From NCBI GenBank assembly GCA_934295165.1, contig CAKRAT010000001.1, positions 31,921 through 95,920 of the forward strand: a stretch of DNA of 64,000 nucleotides, written 5' to 3'. The notes below the pieces were generated by a model. That model worked only from the letters and a program-made list of their open reading frames with translations, was not told where the DNA came from and searched no databases. The position numbers were made by a program, and so were the translations under genes. Source of the DNA: an uncultured Dorea sp. GTDB taxonomy: Bacteria; Bacillota; Clostridia; Lachnospirales; Lachnospiraceae. Below are positions 51,114 through 59,238 of this stretch, piece after piece. How positions within the stretch are numbered: position 1 is the stretch's first letter; each line of letters begins with the position of its first letter.

Positions 51114-52442
51114 TTATTCATCCTGTTTATTCTGAGCATTTTCATCTTCTTTTGACGGACTGCCGCTTTGTTTTTCTTCCTGCACTTTACTGCTTTGTTT
51201 GGATTTTTCAAGTATAATCTCTACATTCACTTCATTTACAAGCGAACAACCATCCGGCAGTTCCACAGACACTGGAACATTATATGTACCAGGTGTTGTA
51301 TAATTCTTCAGATCAATACTTACTTTTTTCGCAGGTGAAAACAGATTCAAAGCATCACTTGGTCCTTTCACCTGTATTTCCAGGTCAACAGTCGCTCCAT
51401 AACCAATACTCAGTCCCTCCGTCATATTATTTACTACGATAGATCCCGTTGATACTTCAAATGTCTTGGCTCCCGGCTGCTGTACCGGAATTGATACGAC
51501 TACCTTATTCGCATTCTGTTCTGCCAGAGATACACCGTCTGGCAGGTACGGTGATATATCAATTGTCTTATCGGTTCTCTGTGTCAGATCTGCCAGTTGT
51601 AATGCACTTGACGGAATATTGATCTCTGAGATATCTGTCAGCGTTGATTTATCTCCTGTTATATCCACTTCCTCTGGTTCCACTGTAATCTTTCCGAGTT
51701 TATATCCATCTGCTGCCGATACATTAGCTGTATCTATTTTAACCGGAACACTTTTAACCTGCAGTAAATCCACTTCTACACTGACTCCTTCTTTTCCAAG
51801 GTTATTAGCCAGAAGTGTCTGATCTATTACATTATTGTTCGCATCATACAATACCAGCTTTGCTTCCACTGTCTCATCTTCAGACAATCCTGAAACATCT
51901 GCTTCCGCCGTTACTTTAGCGATACTGTTAATGATTCGTTTTGGTCCCCGCAGCGTCACCTTTTCCGGAACTGCTTTCAACTCTCCAACTTCATATCCCG
52001 CACGTACTGTACCGGTCGTTGTCGGTGTAATCGGGAAATTATTCTTTGCTTCTTCATCAATCTGGATTTGCAGATTTTTTGGATTTGCAGTTGCCTTTTC
52101 ATATTTTCCCGTATATCCTTTAATCGTCACTTCAATCGGTACCTGCGTACGAAGCGTCAATTCTTTCATATTCGCAGTTGCCTGAATATCTTCTGCTTTA
52201 ATCTTATCTAATACCGACCGCTGTGCCGTAACTGTCACATTTATTTCCTGTGTGTTATCTACGATCTGATACGTGTTATTATTATCCGTGATCACTTCTT
52301 CATGCACAACCTGAACCGGAATATTGGAAAAAGTCTTATCATCTACCGGATCATCAATATTCACTACTATGAGCCACAGGAATACAGCAATCAGAAACGC
52401 AAGGATTTTCAGCGTAAGATTATTAGTTATTCTTTCCCTCAT
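51114..52442 (-). CDS. cdaR: CdaR, YbbR-domain regulator of diadenylate cyclase
   Basis: A 442-residue protein with one N-terminal TM helix (LKILAFLIAVFLWLIVVNID) and four YbbR-type beta modules outside the membrane, ending in a Ser/Lys/Glu-rich tail. CdaR binds CdaA across the membrane and tunes c-di-AMP production in response to wall state. Its start overlaps the end of cdaA by 20 bases, so translation is coupled. The ribosome site GGCGGAAG lies inside cdaA. The usual next gene glmM is absent; an HPr gene comes next instead. Confidence 0.92.
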   Translation of the reverse strand: MRERITNNLTLKILAFLIAVFLWLIVVNIDDPVDDKTFSNIPVQVVHEEVITDNNNTYQIVDNTQEINVTVTAQRSVLDKIKAEDIQATANMKELTLRTQVPIEVTIKGYTGKYEKATANPKNLQIQIDEEAKNNFPITPTTTGTVRAGYEVGELKAVPEKVTLRGPKRIINSIAKVTAEADVSGLSEDETVEAKLVLYDANNNVIDQTLLANNLGKEGVSVEVDLLQVKSVPVKIDTANVSAADGYKLGKITVEPEEVDITGDKSTLTDISEINIPSSALQLADLTQRTDKTIDISPYLPDGVSLAEQNANKVVVSIPVQQPGAKTFEVSTGSIVVNNMTEGLSIGYGATVDLEIQVKGPSDALNLFSPAKKVSIDLKNYTTPGTYNVPVSVELPDGCSLVNEVNVEIILEKSKQSSKVQEEKQSGSPSKEDENAQNKQDE

Positions 52443-53301
52443 GCTTCCGCCATCCTTTCCACATTGCCCTTATTCCATTTGTTTCACTGTTTCTGTGCTG
52501 AATCTCTTCCAGTTTTGCTCTAAGTTCAGCCTCATTGATTCTTCTCACGAGCTGACCTCCCTGTGCCACAGACACGGCTCCTGTCTCCTCCGACACTACA
52601 ATGATCAGCGCATCACTGACTTCACTCATTCCAACTGCCGCACGGTGTCTGGTCCCCAGATCTTTACTGATTCCCATATTGTCCGAAAGCGGGAGATAAC
52701 ACGTTGCCGACACAATTCTGTCACCGCGTACGATAATTGCTCCATCATGAAGCGGTGTATTGTGTTCAAATATATTAACAAGCACCTGGCTTGATACCAG
52801 ACAATCCATCTGTATCCCAGTACTTTCATATTCCGTCAGACGGATTGCCTGTTCCACTACGATCAGTGCCCCCGTCTTAACTTTTCCCATCGCAAAGCAG
52901 GCACTGATAATATTTTCTCTTGTTTCTTCACTGAACCTGATTTCCCTGTTTGGTGCAGATGGCACGACAGATGTCAGAAACTGTTTTTCTCCCAGCTTTT
53001 CCAAAGCTCTCCGAAGTTCCGGTTGAAATACAACGATTGCCGCCGTTGCCATGACCGTCAGAGAATTTCTTGCAATAAAAAGAATCGTGTGCATTTTAAA
53101 TATGGCTGCGAGAAGAATAAATCCCGCAAGGACTATAATTCCACGCAAAAGCATCCATGCCTTTGTATTCTTAATCCATACAATAATCTGATAAATCAAA
53201 AACGTAAGGATTAAGACTTCTATTATATCTGTCACATGCATTCTTGGTATATACAGCCCAATTCCATATTTATCAATAAAATCCATAATCGTCTGTTCCA
53301 T
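52423..53301 (-). CDS. cdaA: CdaA diadenylate cyclase
   Basis: CdaA makes c-di-AMP from two ATP. Three TM helices occupy about residues 20-85, then the DAC domain with HDGAIIVRG (the DGA motif) and LGTRHRAAVG (the RHR motif), followed by VVSEETGAVSVAQGG. The 292-residue length is normal. The start at ATG 53301 follows GGAGG by eight bases; GTG 53310 is less likely. c-di-AMP controls potassium, osmolyte and wall balance in Firmicutes. It is third in an operon after two uncharacterised membrane-protein genes and before cdaR and HPr. Confidence 0.95.
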   Translation of the reverse strand: MEQTIMDFIDKYGIGLYIPRMHVTDIIEVLILTFLIYQIIVWIKNTKAWMLLRGIIVLAGFILLAAIFKMHTILFIARNSLTVMATAAIVVFQPELRRALEKLGEKQFLTSVVPSAPNREIRFSEETRENIISACFAMGKVKTGALIVVEQAIRLTEYESTGIQMDCLVSSQVLVNIFEHNTPLHDGAIIVRGDRIVSATCYLPLSDNMGISKDLGTRHRAAVGMSEVSDALIIVVSEETGAVSVAQGGQLVRRINEAELRAKLEEIQHRNSETNGIRAMWKGWRKHEGKNN

Positions 53302-53334
53302 TCTTCCCACCTCCCTGCTTTATTTTATATTTTT

Positions 53335-54570
53335 TTACTTTCTTCTGTGTTTTTCAGGACGGAATTCATTTTCCAGACTCTGTGTCAGCAGCATCTTATC
53401 GACATCTCTCATGTCATGCTTTTTCTGTGCCGGACCTCTTTTCGGCGATCTCTTTCTCGACTGACTCGCCCTGATCTGTGCCGGACTTCTATATTCTGTG
53501 TCACCATAAGACGGTTTTCGCGCACTCTCTCTTCTTGGATTGTGTCCGGTATGTGATTCCAGATCAATTGCTTTGGTTTCTTCATCTGCCACATCATCCT
53601 GGGACAAACGTTTTACTGCTTCCGCATCAATGATCTCTGTTTCCTGACGTTCATTGATCTTCTTCACCGTCTTCTCCGGAGTAGTCACCGCAACCTTCGG
53701 GATTGCTTTTACATAATAATAATATTCATCATCTTCAAACTGCAGATGTTCACTTCTTGCATAATCCACCGAAAACAGAAACAATTCCAGTACAAGACCC
53801 ACAACAGCTGCCAGAACATTTCCTATAATTAACGAACCATAAGAGACATTAACTCCCAGCACAATACTGCCGGCTGCTGTCACAACAACATTAGCGATCA
53901 CACCAGCTATAATTCCGATTTTCCATGCATGATCTACTTCCTGTCTGCGGATTGTATAAATTACGAAAAATCCAATAATAAACGCTACAATATAAATCCA
54001 CATTTCTTTATTCTGGAATACTTTCTGTACATAAGCTGTAATCTCAGAAAACACAGCCTTACTGCCAGACACTTTCAATGTCGTATTCGTCTTTTTAAGA
54101 TACTCCATCATATAAAATACAACCGTACCGCATCCCATCGGAACCAGGCTTACCGGCGTGTAAATAAGTGCGCATGCAACAGGTACTACAAACGGTATCT
54201 TCAATGCAAATGCAATCGGAGTAAGAACTACAACAAATGCCATCTTCGGTGCCAGACGGATATAAAAGATATACATGATCAGAAAGATCAACGCTGACAC
54301 TGCAAATATTCCAACAGAAGCTGCCAGTGTATGAGCAAGAACCAGCACTGTTGCAAGAACCACCATGATCATCGGCGGCAGAAATGTTGCAACCACTGCC
54401 AGCGCTAATGAAATAACAGGGGAAGAAAGTGATTTCATAAATCCCGTATTCTGATTGATCATTGTAAATGTTATCATTGCCAGTATGAACTGAAAAGCTT
54501 TATCAAACCACTTTGAGTGCTTTCCATAAATTTCCTGTATTCTTTCCCGTATTACATATATATTGTCCAT
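53335..54570 (-). CDS. Uncharacterised polytopic membrane protein with long basic tail
   Basis: A 411-residue protein with about eight to ten TM segments in the first 280 residues and a cytoplasmic tail of some 130 residues rich in Arg, Lys, Ser and Glu, containing YYYYVKAIPKVAVTTPEKTV and RSPAQIRASQSRKRSPKRGP. I do not recognise a family. It starts on the ATG directly after the TAG of the preceding gene (53335-54570 begins one base after 54571), with AAGGAG inside that gene, so the two are coupled. It sits 33 bases before cdaA and shares its operon, hinting at a role in envelope or c-di-AMP-related physiology. This is context only. Confidence 0.72.
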   Translation of the reverse strand: MDNIYVIRERIQEIYGKHSKWFDKAFQFILAMITFTMINQNTGFMKSLSSPVISLALAVVATFLPPMIMVVLATVLVLAHTLAASVGIFAVSALIFLIMYIFYIRLAPKMAFVVVLTPIAFALKIPFVVPVACALIYTPVSLVPMGCGTVVFYMMEYLKKTNTTLKVSGSKAVFSEITAYVQKVFQNKEMWIYIVAFIIGFFVIYTIRRQEVDHAWKIGIIAGVIANVVVTAAGSIVLGVNVSYGSLIIGNVLAAVVGLVLELFLFSVDYARSEHLQFEDDEYYYYVKAIPKVAVTTPEKTVKKINERQETEIIDAEAVKRLSQDDVADEETKAIDLESHTGHNPRRESARKPSYGDTEYRSPAQIRASQSRKRSPKRGPAQKKHDMRDVDKMLLTQSLENEFRPEKHRRK

Positions 54571-54966
54571 CTATCTTTTCTCCTTTTCATACATCTTCAG
54601 CAATTGTATCAGATTATGATTATATCTTTTTACTCTTTTTCTCGCCTTTTTATGTTTTTCATTATAAATATGACTTGCGATTCCACAATATATAATCACG
54701 ACACCTATATAGCCTGCCAGAATACACAGAAACAGCACGATGATCAATCCATTCGACATATTGCTCATAAGACTTTCTACTCCTGCCAGCAATAATAACG
54801 CTACCAGACATACATAGCCAATTGTCACGCTCAGAAAAGCATAGATTACATGCAGACTGGCATAATCCTTTCTATAATAAGAGCTGATTTTAAAGTCCTC
54901 TTTTCCATGTGTCTCCTCATAGAGAGCAAGCTTTGTCATCAATTTTACTTTTCTCTCATCCAACAT
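54571..54966 (-). CDS. Uncharacterised two-TM membrane protein
   Basis: A 131-residue protein with two TM helices (about 42-64 and 72-96) and charged, helical ends (KEKRKVK-type N-terminus and a Lys/Arg-rich C-terminus). Not recognised. It opens the operon that holds the uncharacterised protein at 53335-54570, cdaA, cdaR and HPr, under the promoter at 55012-55040. Its stop is fused to the next gene start, so the pair probably makes one complex. GAGGTGG precedes the ATG. Confidence 0.7.
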   Translation of the reverse strand: MLDERKVKLMTKLALYEETHGKEDFKISSYYRKDYASLHVIYAFLSVTIGYVCLVALLLLAGVESLMSNMSNGLIIVLFLCILAGYIGVVIIYCGIASHIYNEKHKKARKRVKRYNHNLIQLLKMYEKEKR

Positions 54967-55011
54967 ATATCCACCTCAATATGATATTAATTCCATTAAA
55001 ACATCATTTTA

Positions 55012-55040
55012 AGTATAACAAATCTCAGTATCCTTGTCCA
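55012..55040 (-). promoter_or_regulatory. Promoter of the cdaA operon
   Basis: Minus strand -35 TGGACA (55035-55040), 17-base spacer, -10 TATACT (55012-55017). The -35 lies inside the 3' end of comF, whose stop is at 55025, so the cda operon starts within its neighbour. Confidence 0.68.
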
Positions 55041-55753
55041 ATACTTATGGTTAAAAAGTAAACATTCTTTACACCTTTTTGCTTCAACACCCTCGCAGCT
55101 GCATCTAAAGTATTCCCCGTTGTATATATATCATCAACCAGAAGTACACTTCTTACCGGCCGAAATGTCTCTTTTACCGCAAATGCATGCTTCAGATTCT
55201 TTTTTCTTGCATCATGTCCCAGCTTTTTCTGTGGATTGGTATTCTTTCTTCTGATCAGATTTTTACTGTCCACTGGAATATTCATCTTCCGTCCGATTAT
55301 TCCGGCAAGAATCTGCGCCTGATTATATCCTCTTTTTCTCCTGCGTATCCAATGCAATGGAACCGGCATAATAATATCCGGATCCCACCATCTGATTGTT
55401 TTATAAAAATGTTTCACGAGTTCCTGGCTGTACAGTTCCCCGTAACTCCTCTGATTGTGGTATTTGAACTGATAAATCGACTGATTCACGGGATCTTTGT
55501 GATTCCACAGACTTAATCCCTGTTCATAATAATGATGTGTATGCAGGCAGTCATAACAGTATTCCTTTTCCATACTACGGATCTGCTTTCCGCATTGCAT
55601 ACACCTTGGTTCTTTGATTCTTAATGATTCCAGCTTTTCCCTGCATTCTGTACAGATACCTTCCCTGCAGACTTTCTGACAGAATGGACAGGTTTCCGGC
55701 CAGAACAACACGATGATTTTTTCTTTTATATATTGTATTATATTTTTATACAT
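55025..55753 (-). CDS. ComF family phosphoribosyltransferase-like protein
   Basis: A 242-residue ComF protein: an N-terminal zinc-ribbon area with paired Cys motifs (CPFC, CTEC, CMQC, CYDC), then a type I phosphoribosyltransferase fold with the PRPP-binding VLLVDDIYTTGNT near residue 207. ComF proteins are needed for DNA uptake during competence in several bacteria. The chosen ATG at 55753 has GGGAG four bases upstream and overlaps the end of recD2 by eight bases; an upstream in-frame ATG at 55777 would overlap more. It ends the mreB-recD2-comF gene run. Confidence 0.9.
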   Translation of the reverse strand: MYKNIIQYIKEKIIVLFWPETCPFCQKVCREGICTECREKLESLRIKEPRCMQCGKQIRSMEKEYCYDCLHTHHYYEQGLSLWNHKDPVNQSIYQFKYHNQRSYGELYSQELVKHFYKTIRWWDPDIIMPVPLHWIRRRKRGYNQAQILAGIIGRKMNIPVDSKNLIRRKNTNPQKKLGHDARKKNLKHAFAVKETFRPVRSVLLVDDIYTTGNTLDAAARVLKQKGVKNVYFLTISIGQGY

Positions 55754-57959
55754 TGAACTCCCGGATTCGCTCTGCAAGACTGGTATTGCGGTTCTGCTGG
55801 TTTGTGTTGCGTATCATCTCCTGGAACACGCTTTCACTTCCGATCACCGTTACACATTTTCTTGCTCTTGTGACAGCTGTATAGAGCAGATTTCTATAAT
55901 AAAGCTGCCTTGGTCCCTGTAATAATGGGATGATGACTGCCGGATATTCGCTTCCCTGTGCCTTATGAATCGTGATCGCATAAGCAAGTTCCAGCTCATC
56001 CAGCAGATTATATGGATATTTTACCTGCTTCTTCTCATCATATTCGACCGTCACTGTCTCTTCATATGTATTAATCTTCTTAATGATACCCATATCTCCA
56101 TTAAATACGCCGATTCCTTTATCAATCGTCATTCCGTAACGGGTGGTAATCTCCCACTCAAGCTGGTAATTATTCTTAATCTGCATCACCTTGTCCCCCT
56201 CACGAAACAGGTGATCTCCATATTCTTTTTCCTGTTTGCCCGGCTTTGGCGGATTCAGGTATTCCTGCAGGATCTTATTGATCCGTTCCACTCCAAGCTG
56301 GCCTTTCCGCATCGGTGTCAGCACCTGGATATCTGCTCCTGATGCATCCACAAATTTCGGAAGTTTCTTCTGGATCAGTGTGATGATATTGCTGATAATC
56401 ATATTGGTATCATCACGTTTCAAAAAGAAGAAATCCATGCTTTTGTTATCCAGCACTACCGGCTCACCCCGGTTGATCTTGTGGGCATTAACGATAATAT
56501 CACTCTCACCTGCCTGCCGGAAAATCTTTGTAAGCTTTACTACCGGAAAACATTCCGATAAAATAATGTCTTTCAACACGCTTCCCGGACCTACACTTGG
56601 AAGCTGATTCACGTCTCCCACCAGGATCACACGGGTTCCCGGCACGATTGCATTCAGCAGTGCATACATAAGCGGCAGATCCACCATCGACATCTCATCT
56701 ATGATGATCACATCTGCTTCCAGCGGGTTCTCTGCATTCCGTTGAAATCCACCAATCATCTCATCATCCGGATTTCCGGATACTTCCAGCAGCCGGTGTA
56801 TCGTCTGCGCCTCACATCCAGTTGCTTCCGTCATACGCTTCGCTGCTCTTCCGGTCGGTGCTGCCAGACAGATATCCAGCCCTTCACTTTCGAAGAAATG
56901 GATCATCGCATTAATCGTCGTCGTCTTACCTGTGCCGGGTCCTCCGGTCAGTATCATCAAACCATGTCTGACCGCTTCCATCACCGCATCTTTCTGCATC
57001 TCATCCAGATAAAGATCCGTATTTTTTTCGATCTGATTGATTCTGTGAAGAAGTGCCACATCTGCCGCTTCAAAATCAAGATTCAGATCGTGCAGCATCT
57101 TTGCGGTATTCAATTCCATATAATAATAGTGGGAAGTATACACCTGAACTTCCTGTCCGGACTGCTTCATGACAATCTTTTTTTCCATCATAAGATCCAT
57201 AAGATATTTCTCCATATCCTGGATCTGTACTCCCAAAAGATCTCCCGTCTCTCTCAGCAGCACGTCCTGATACAGATAGATATGTCCTTCATTCACACTC
57301 TGCTGTAAAGTATAGAAGATTCCGCTCCTGATCCGAAAGTCAGAATCTGTATGTATACCGATCTTCATTGCGATCTCATCAGCGGTCTTAAATCCCACTC
57401 CCGGCACATGATCCGCCAGATGATAGGGATTCTCTTCAATCGTACGATAGACATTACGGCCATAATGTTGATATATCTTCGCTGCCAGTGTTGTGGAAAT
57501 TCCAAACTTCTGCAGATAGATCATTGCCTGACGCATATCCTTCTTCTCTTCTACCTGCGAAGCAATCTCTCGTGCTTTCCGTTCACTGATTCCTTTGATC
57601 TCTGCCAGCCGTTCCGGCTCTTCTTCGATGATTCGGAAAGTATCTTCTTTGAATTTTTTTACTATCTTTCCCGCCAGAGAGGCACCGACTCCTTTGATTG
57701 CACCGGATCCCAGATATCGTTCGATTGATACCAGATCCTCCGGCTCACAGATCTCGGATTCCTCTACAGCGAACTGAAGGCCATACATCTTATGTGTTGT
57801 ATAGCCTCCTTTCAGTCTTAGTAGTTCACCTTCTTCAATGTAATGAAAACTGCCGACACAGGTCACTTCTCCATCTGAATTATTCAGATGGAATACCGTG
57901 TACCCGTTGTCTTCATTACGGTAAACAATATGTTCTACGTATCCTTTTATCTCTTCCAT
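55746..57959 (-). CDS. recD2: RecD2 ATP-dependent DNA helicase
   Basis: A 737-residue SF1B helicase. An N-terminal OB-like part (VEHIVYRNEDNGYTVFHLNN) is followed by helix-hairpin-helix repeats typical of RecD2, Walker A GGPGTGKTTT near residue 345, the DEMSMVD Walker B near 425, LTKIFRQ and the C-terminal AYAITIHKAQGSEYPAVI motif V. RecD2 unwinds DNA 5'-3' and acts in repair without RecBC. The length is typical. It starts 83 bases after mreB and its end overlaps comF. It is a housekeeping gene, unrelated to the glycan genes. Confidence 0.95.
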   Translation of the reverse strand: MEEIKGYVEHIVYRNEDNGYTVFHLNNSDGEVTCVGSFHYIEEGELLRLKGGYTTHKMYGLQFAVEESEICEPEDLVSIERYLGSGAIKGVGASLAGKIVKKFKEDTFRIIEEEPERLAEIKGISERKAREIASQVEEKKDMRQAMIYLQKFGISTTLAAKIYQHYGRNVYRTIEENPYHLADHVPGVGFKTADEIAMKIGIHTDSDFRIRSGIFYTLQQSVNEGHIYLYQDVLLRETGDLLGVQIQDMEKYLMDLMMEKKIVMKQSGQEVQVYTSHYYYMELNTAKMLHDLNLDFEAADVALLHRINQIEKNTDLYLDEMQKDAVMEAVRHGLMILTGGPGTGKTTTINAMIHFFESEGLDICLAAPTGRAAKRMTEATGCEAQTIHRLLEVSGNPDDEMIGGFQRNAENPLEADVIIIDEMSMVDLPLMYALLNAIVPGTRVILVGDVNQLPSVGPGSVLKDIILSECFPVVKLTKIFRQAGESDIIVNAHKINRGEPVVLDNKSMDFFFLKRDDTNMIISNIITLIQKKLPKFVDASGADIQVLTPMRKGQLGVERINKILQEYLNPPKPGKQEKEYGDHLFREGDKVMQIKNNYQLEWEITTRYGMTIDKGIGVFNGDMGIIKKINTYEETVTVEYDEKKQVKYPYNLLDELELAYAITIHKAQGSEYPAVIIPLLQGPRQLYYRNLLYTAVTRARKCVTVIGSESVFQEMIRNTNQQNRNTSLAERIREFNV

Positions 57960-58042
57960 TTAATTTCACTCACCTGGGTTATTTTCTGAATCCCTTTATC
58001 CGCCCCAGTTATCTGCAGCTTTTCCGGCAGACACGTGGTACT

Positions 58043-59032
58043 TTAAATTCCTTTTCTGTCCCCCATGAATTCTACATATTCTCCGGTTCCGATTGCTACA
58101 ACCTTCATCGGGTCATCTGCAGTCATCGTATTGATACCGGTCTTCTCTTCAATCAGTTCTTCCATACCGCGTAACATAGATCCGCCTCCGGTCAGCATGA
58201 TTCCTCTGTCGAGGATATCTGCGGAAAGCTCTGGCGGTGTTCTCTCCAGAACACTGATAACAGCCTCTACGATCTGCCCCGTTGTCTCACGAAGAGCTTC
58301 TTCTGTCTCTGTCGAAGTTACTGTTACTGTCTTCGGAAGTCCTGTCACTAAATTTCTTCCTCTGACTTCCAGTGTCTCATCTTCGATCAGCGGATAGGTT
58401 GTCCCAATTTTGATCTTAATGTCTTCCGCTGTTCTTTCACCGATCAGAAGATTATGTTTCTTTCTCATATAACGGACGATCGCCTCGTCGAAATCATCTC
58501 CGGCAATCTTCAGTGATGTATTCACAACTGTTCCTCCAAGTGAGATAACGGCGATATCGGATGTACCGCCTCCGATATCAACGATCATATTACCGCATGG
58601 CTTTGAGATATCAATTCCCGCACCGATTGCTGCCGCTACCGGTTCTTCAATCAAATGAACCTCTCTTGCACCTGCCGCATAAGTAGCCTCTTCTACTGCC
58701 TTACGTTCTACCTCCGTAACTCCGCTTGGTACACAGATGCTGATTCTTGGCTTCTTAAATGTACGCTTGCCAAGTGCTTTCTGCACGAAATATTTGATCA
58801 TTTTTTCTGTTACTGTATAGTCTGAAATCACGCCCTGTCTCAAAGGTCTGACTGCCACGATATTCCCCGGAGTTCTTCCGAGCATTAATCTTGCCTCTTC
58901 TCCGATCGCCTTGATCGCATTTGTATCTCTGTCATAAGCAACAACAGAAGGCTCTTTTAAAATGACACCCTTTCCTTTTACATACACCAGTACGCTGGCG
59001 GTTCCCAAATCAATTCCAAGATCTACTGACAT
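58043..59032 (-). CDS. Rod-shape MreB/Mbl actin-like protein
   Basis: A 329-residue MreB-family protein. Motifs of the actin fold are GIDLGTASVLVYV (phosphate 1), VDIGGGTSDIAVISLGG (phosphate 2) and LTGGGSMLRGMEEL (adenosine region). It polymerises under the membrane and guides wall synthesis during elongation. MreB and Mbl are not separable from sequence here. The ATG at 59032 has GGGAG eight bases upstream and matches the family N-terminus; ATG 59053 is not needed. No mreC/mreD follows, as is usual for an Mbl-type stray copy. Confidence 0.93.
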   Translation of the reverse strand: MSVDLGIDLGTASVLVYVKGKGVILKEPSVVAYDRDTNAIKAIGEEARLMLGRTPGNIVAVRPLRQGVISDYTVTEKMIKYFVQKALGKRTFKKPRISICVPSGVTEVERKAVEEATYAAGAREVHLIEEPVAAAIGAGIDISKPCGNMIVDIGGGTSDIAVISLGGTVVNTSLKIAGDDFDEAIVRYMRKKHNLLIGERTAEDIKIKIGTTYPLIEDETLEVRGRNLVTGLPKTVTVTSTETEEALRETTGQIVEAVISVLERTPPELSADILDRGIMLTGGGSMLRGMEELIEEKTGINTMTADDPMKVVAIGTGEYVEFMGDRKGI

Positions 59033-59093
59033 TCCCAATTCTCCCTTCATCAAGCTGTCTATATTCCTATCTTTGGTGAGATATGATTATATC

Positions 59094-59114
59094 ACATGCT
59101 ATTTTTGAGCATGT
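59094..59114. repeat. Inverted repeat in mreB upstream region
   Basis: ACATGCT and AGCATGT flank a 7-base spacer (59094-59114), between two minus-strand TATAAT hexamers at 59086-59091 and 59119-59124. It may be an operator or part of the leader; it has no T tract. Confidence 0.4.
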
Positions 59115-59118
59115 TCCC

Positions 59119-59147
59119 ATTATAATCAAATTCATTTAAAATAAAAA
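59119..59147 (-). promoter_or_regulatory. Possible mreB promoter
   Basis: -10 TATAAT (59119-59124) with weak -35 TTTTTA (59142-59147) at 17 bases, within 100 bases of the mreB start. A second TATAAT at 59086-59091 could serve instead. Confidence 0.4.
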
Positions 59148-59238
59148 GACCCATTTTGCTTAAATCTTTGTGAAGCTTTTTACATAAATATTACAATATG
59201 ACGAATCCGCCCGATGCGTTGAACAAAATGTCATATTT

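Noticed and set aside
59160-59238. Possible terminator after uvrA
   Set aside because: AATATGAC/GTCATATT pair across a loop of about 27 bases with no T tract, too weak to call.
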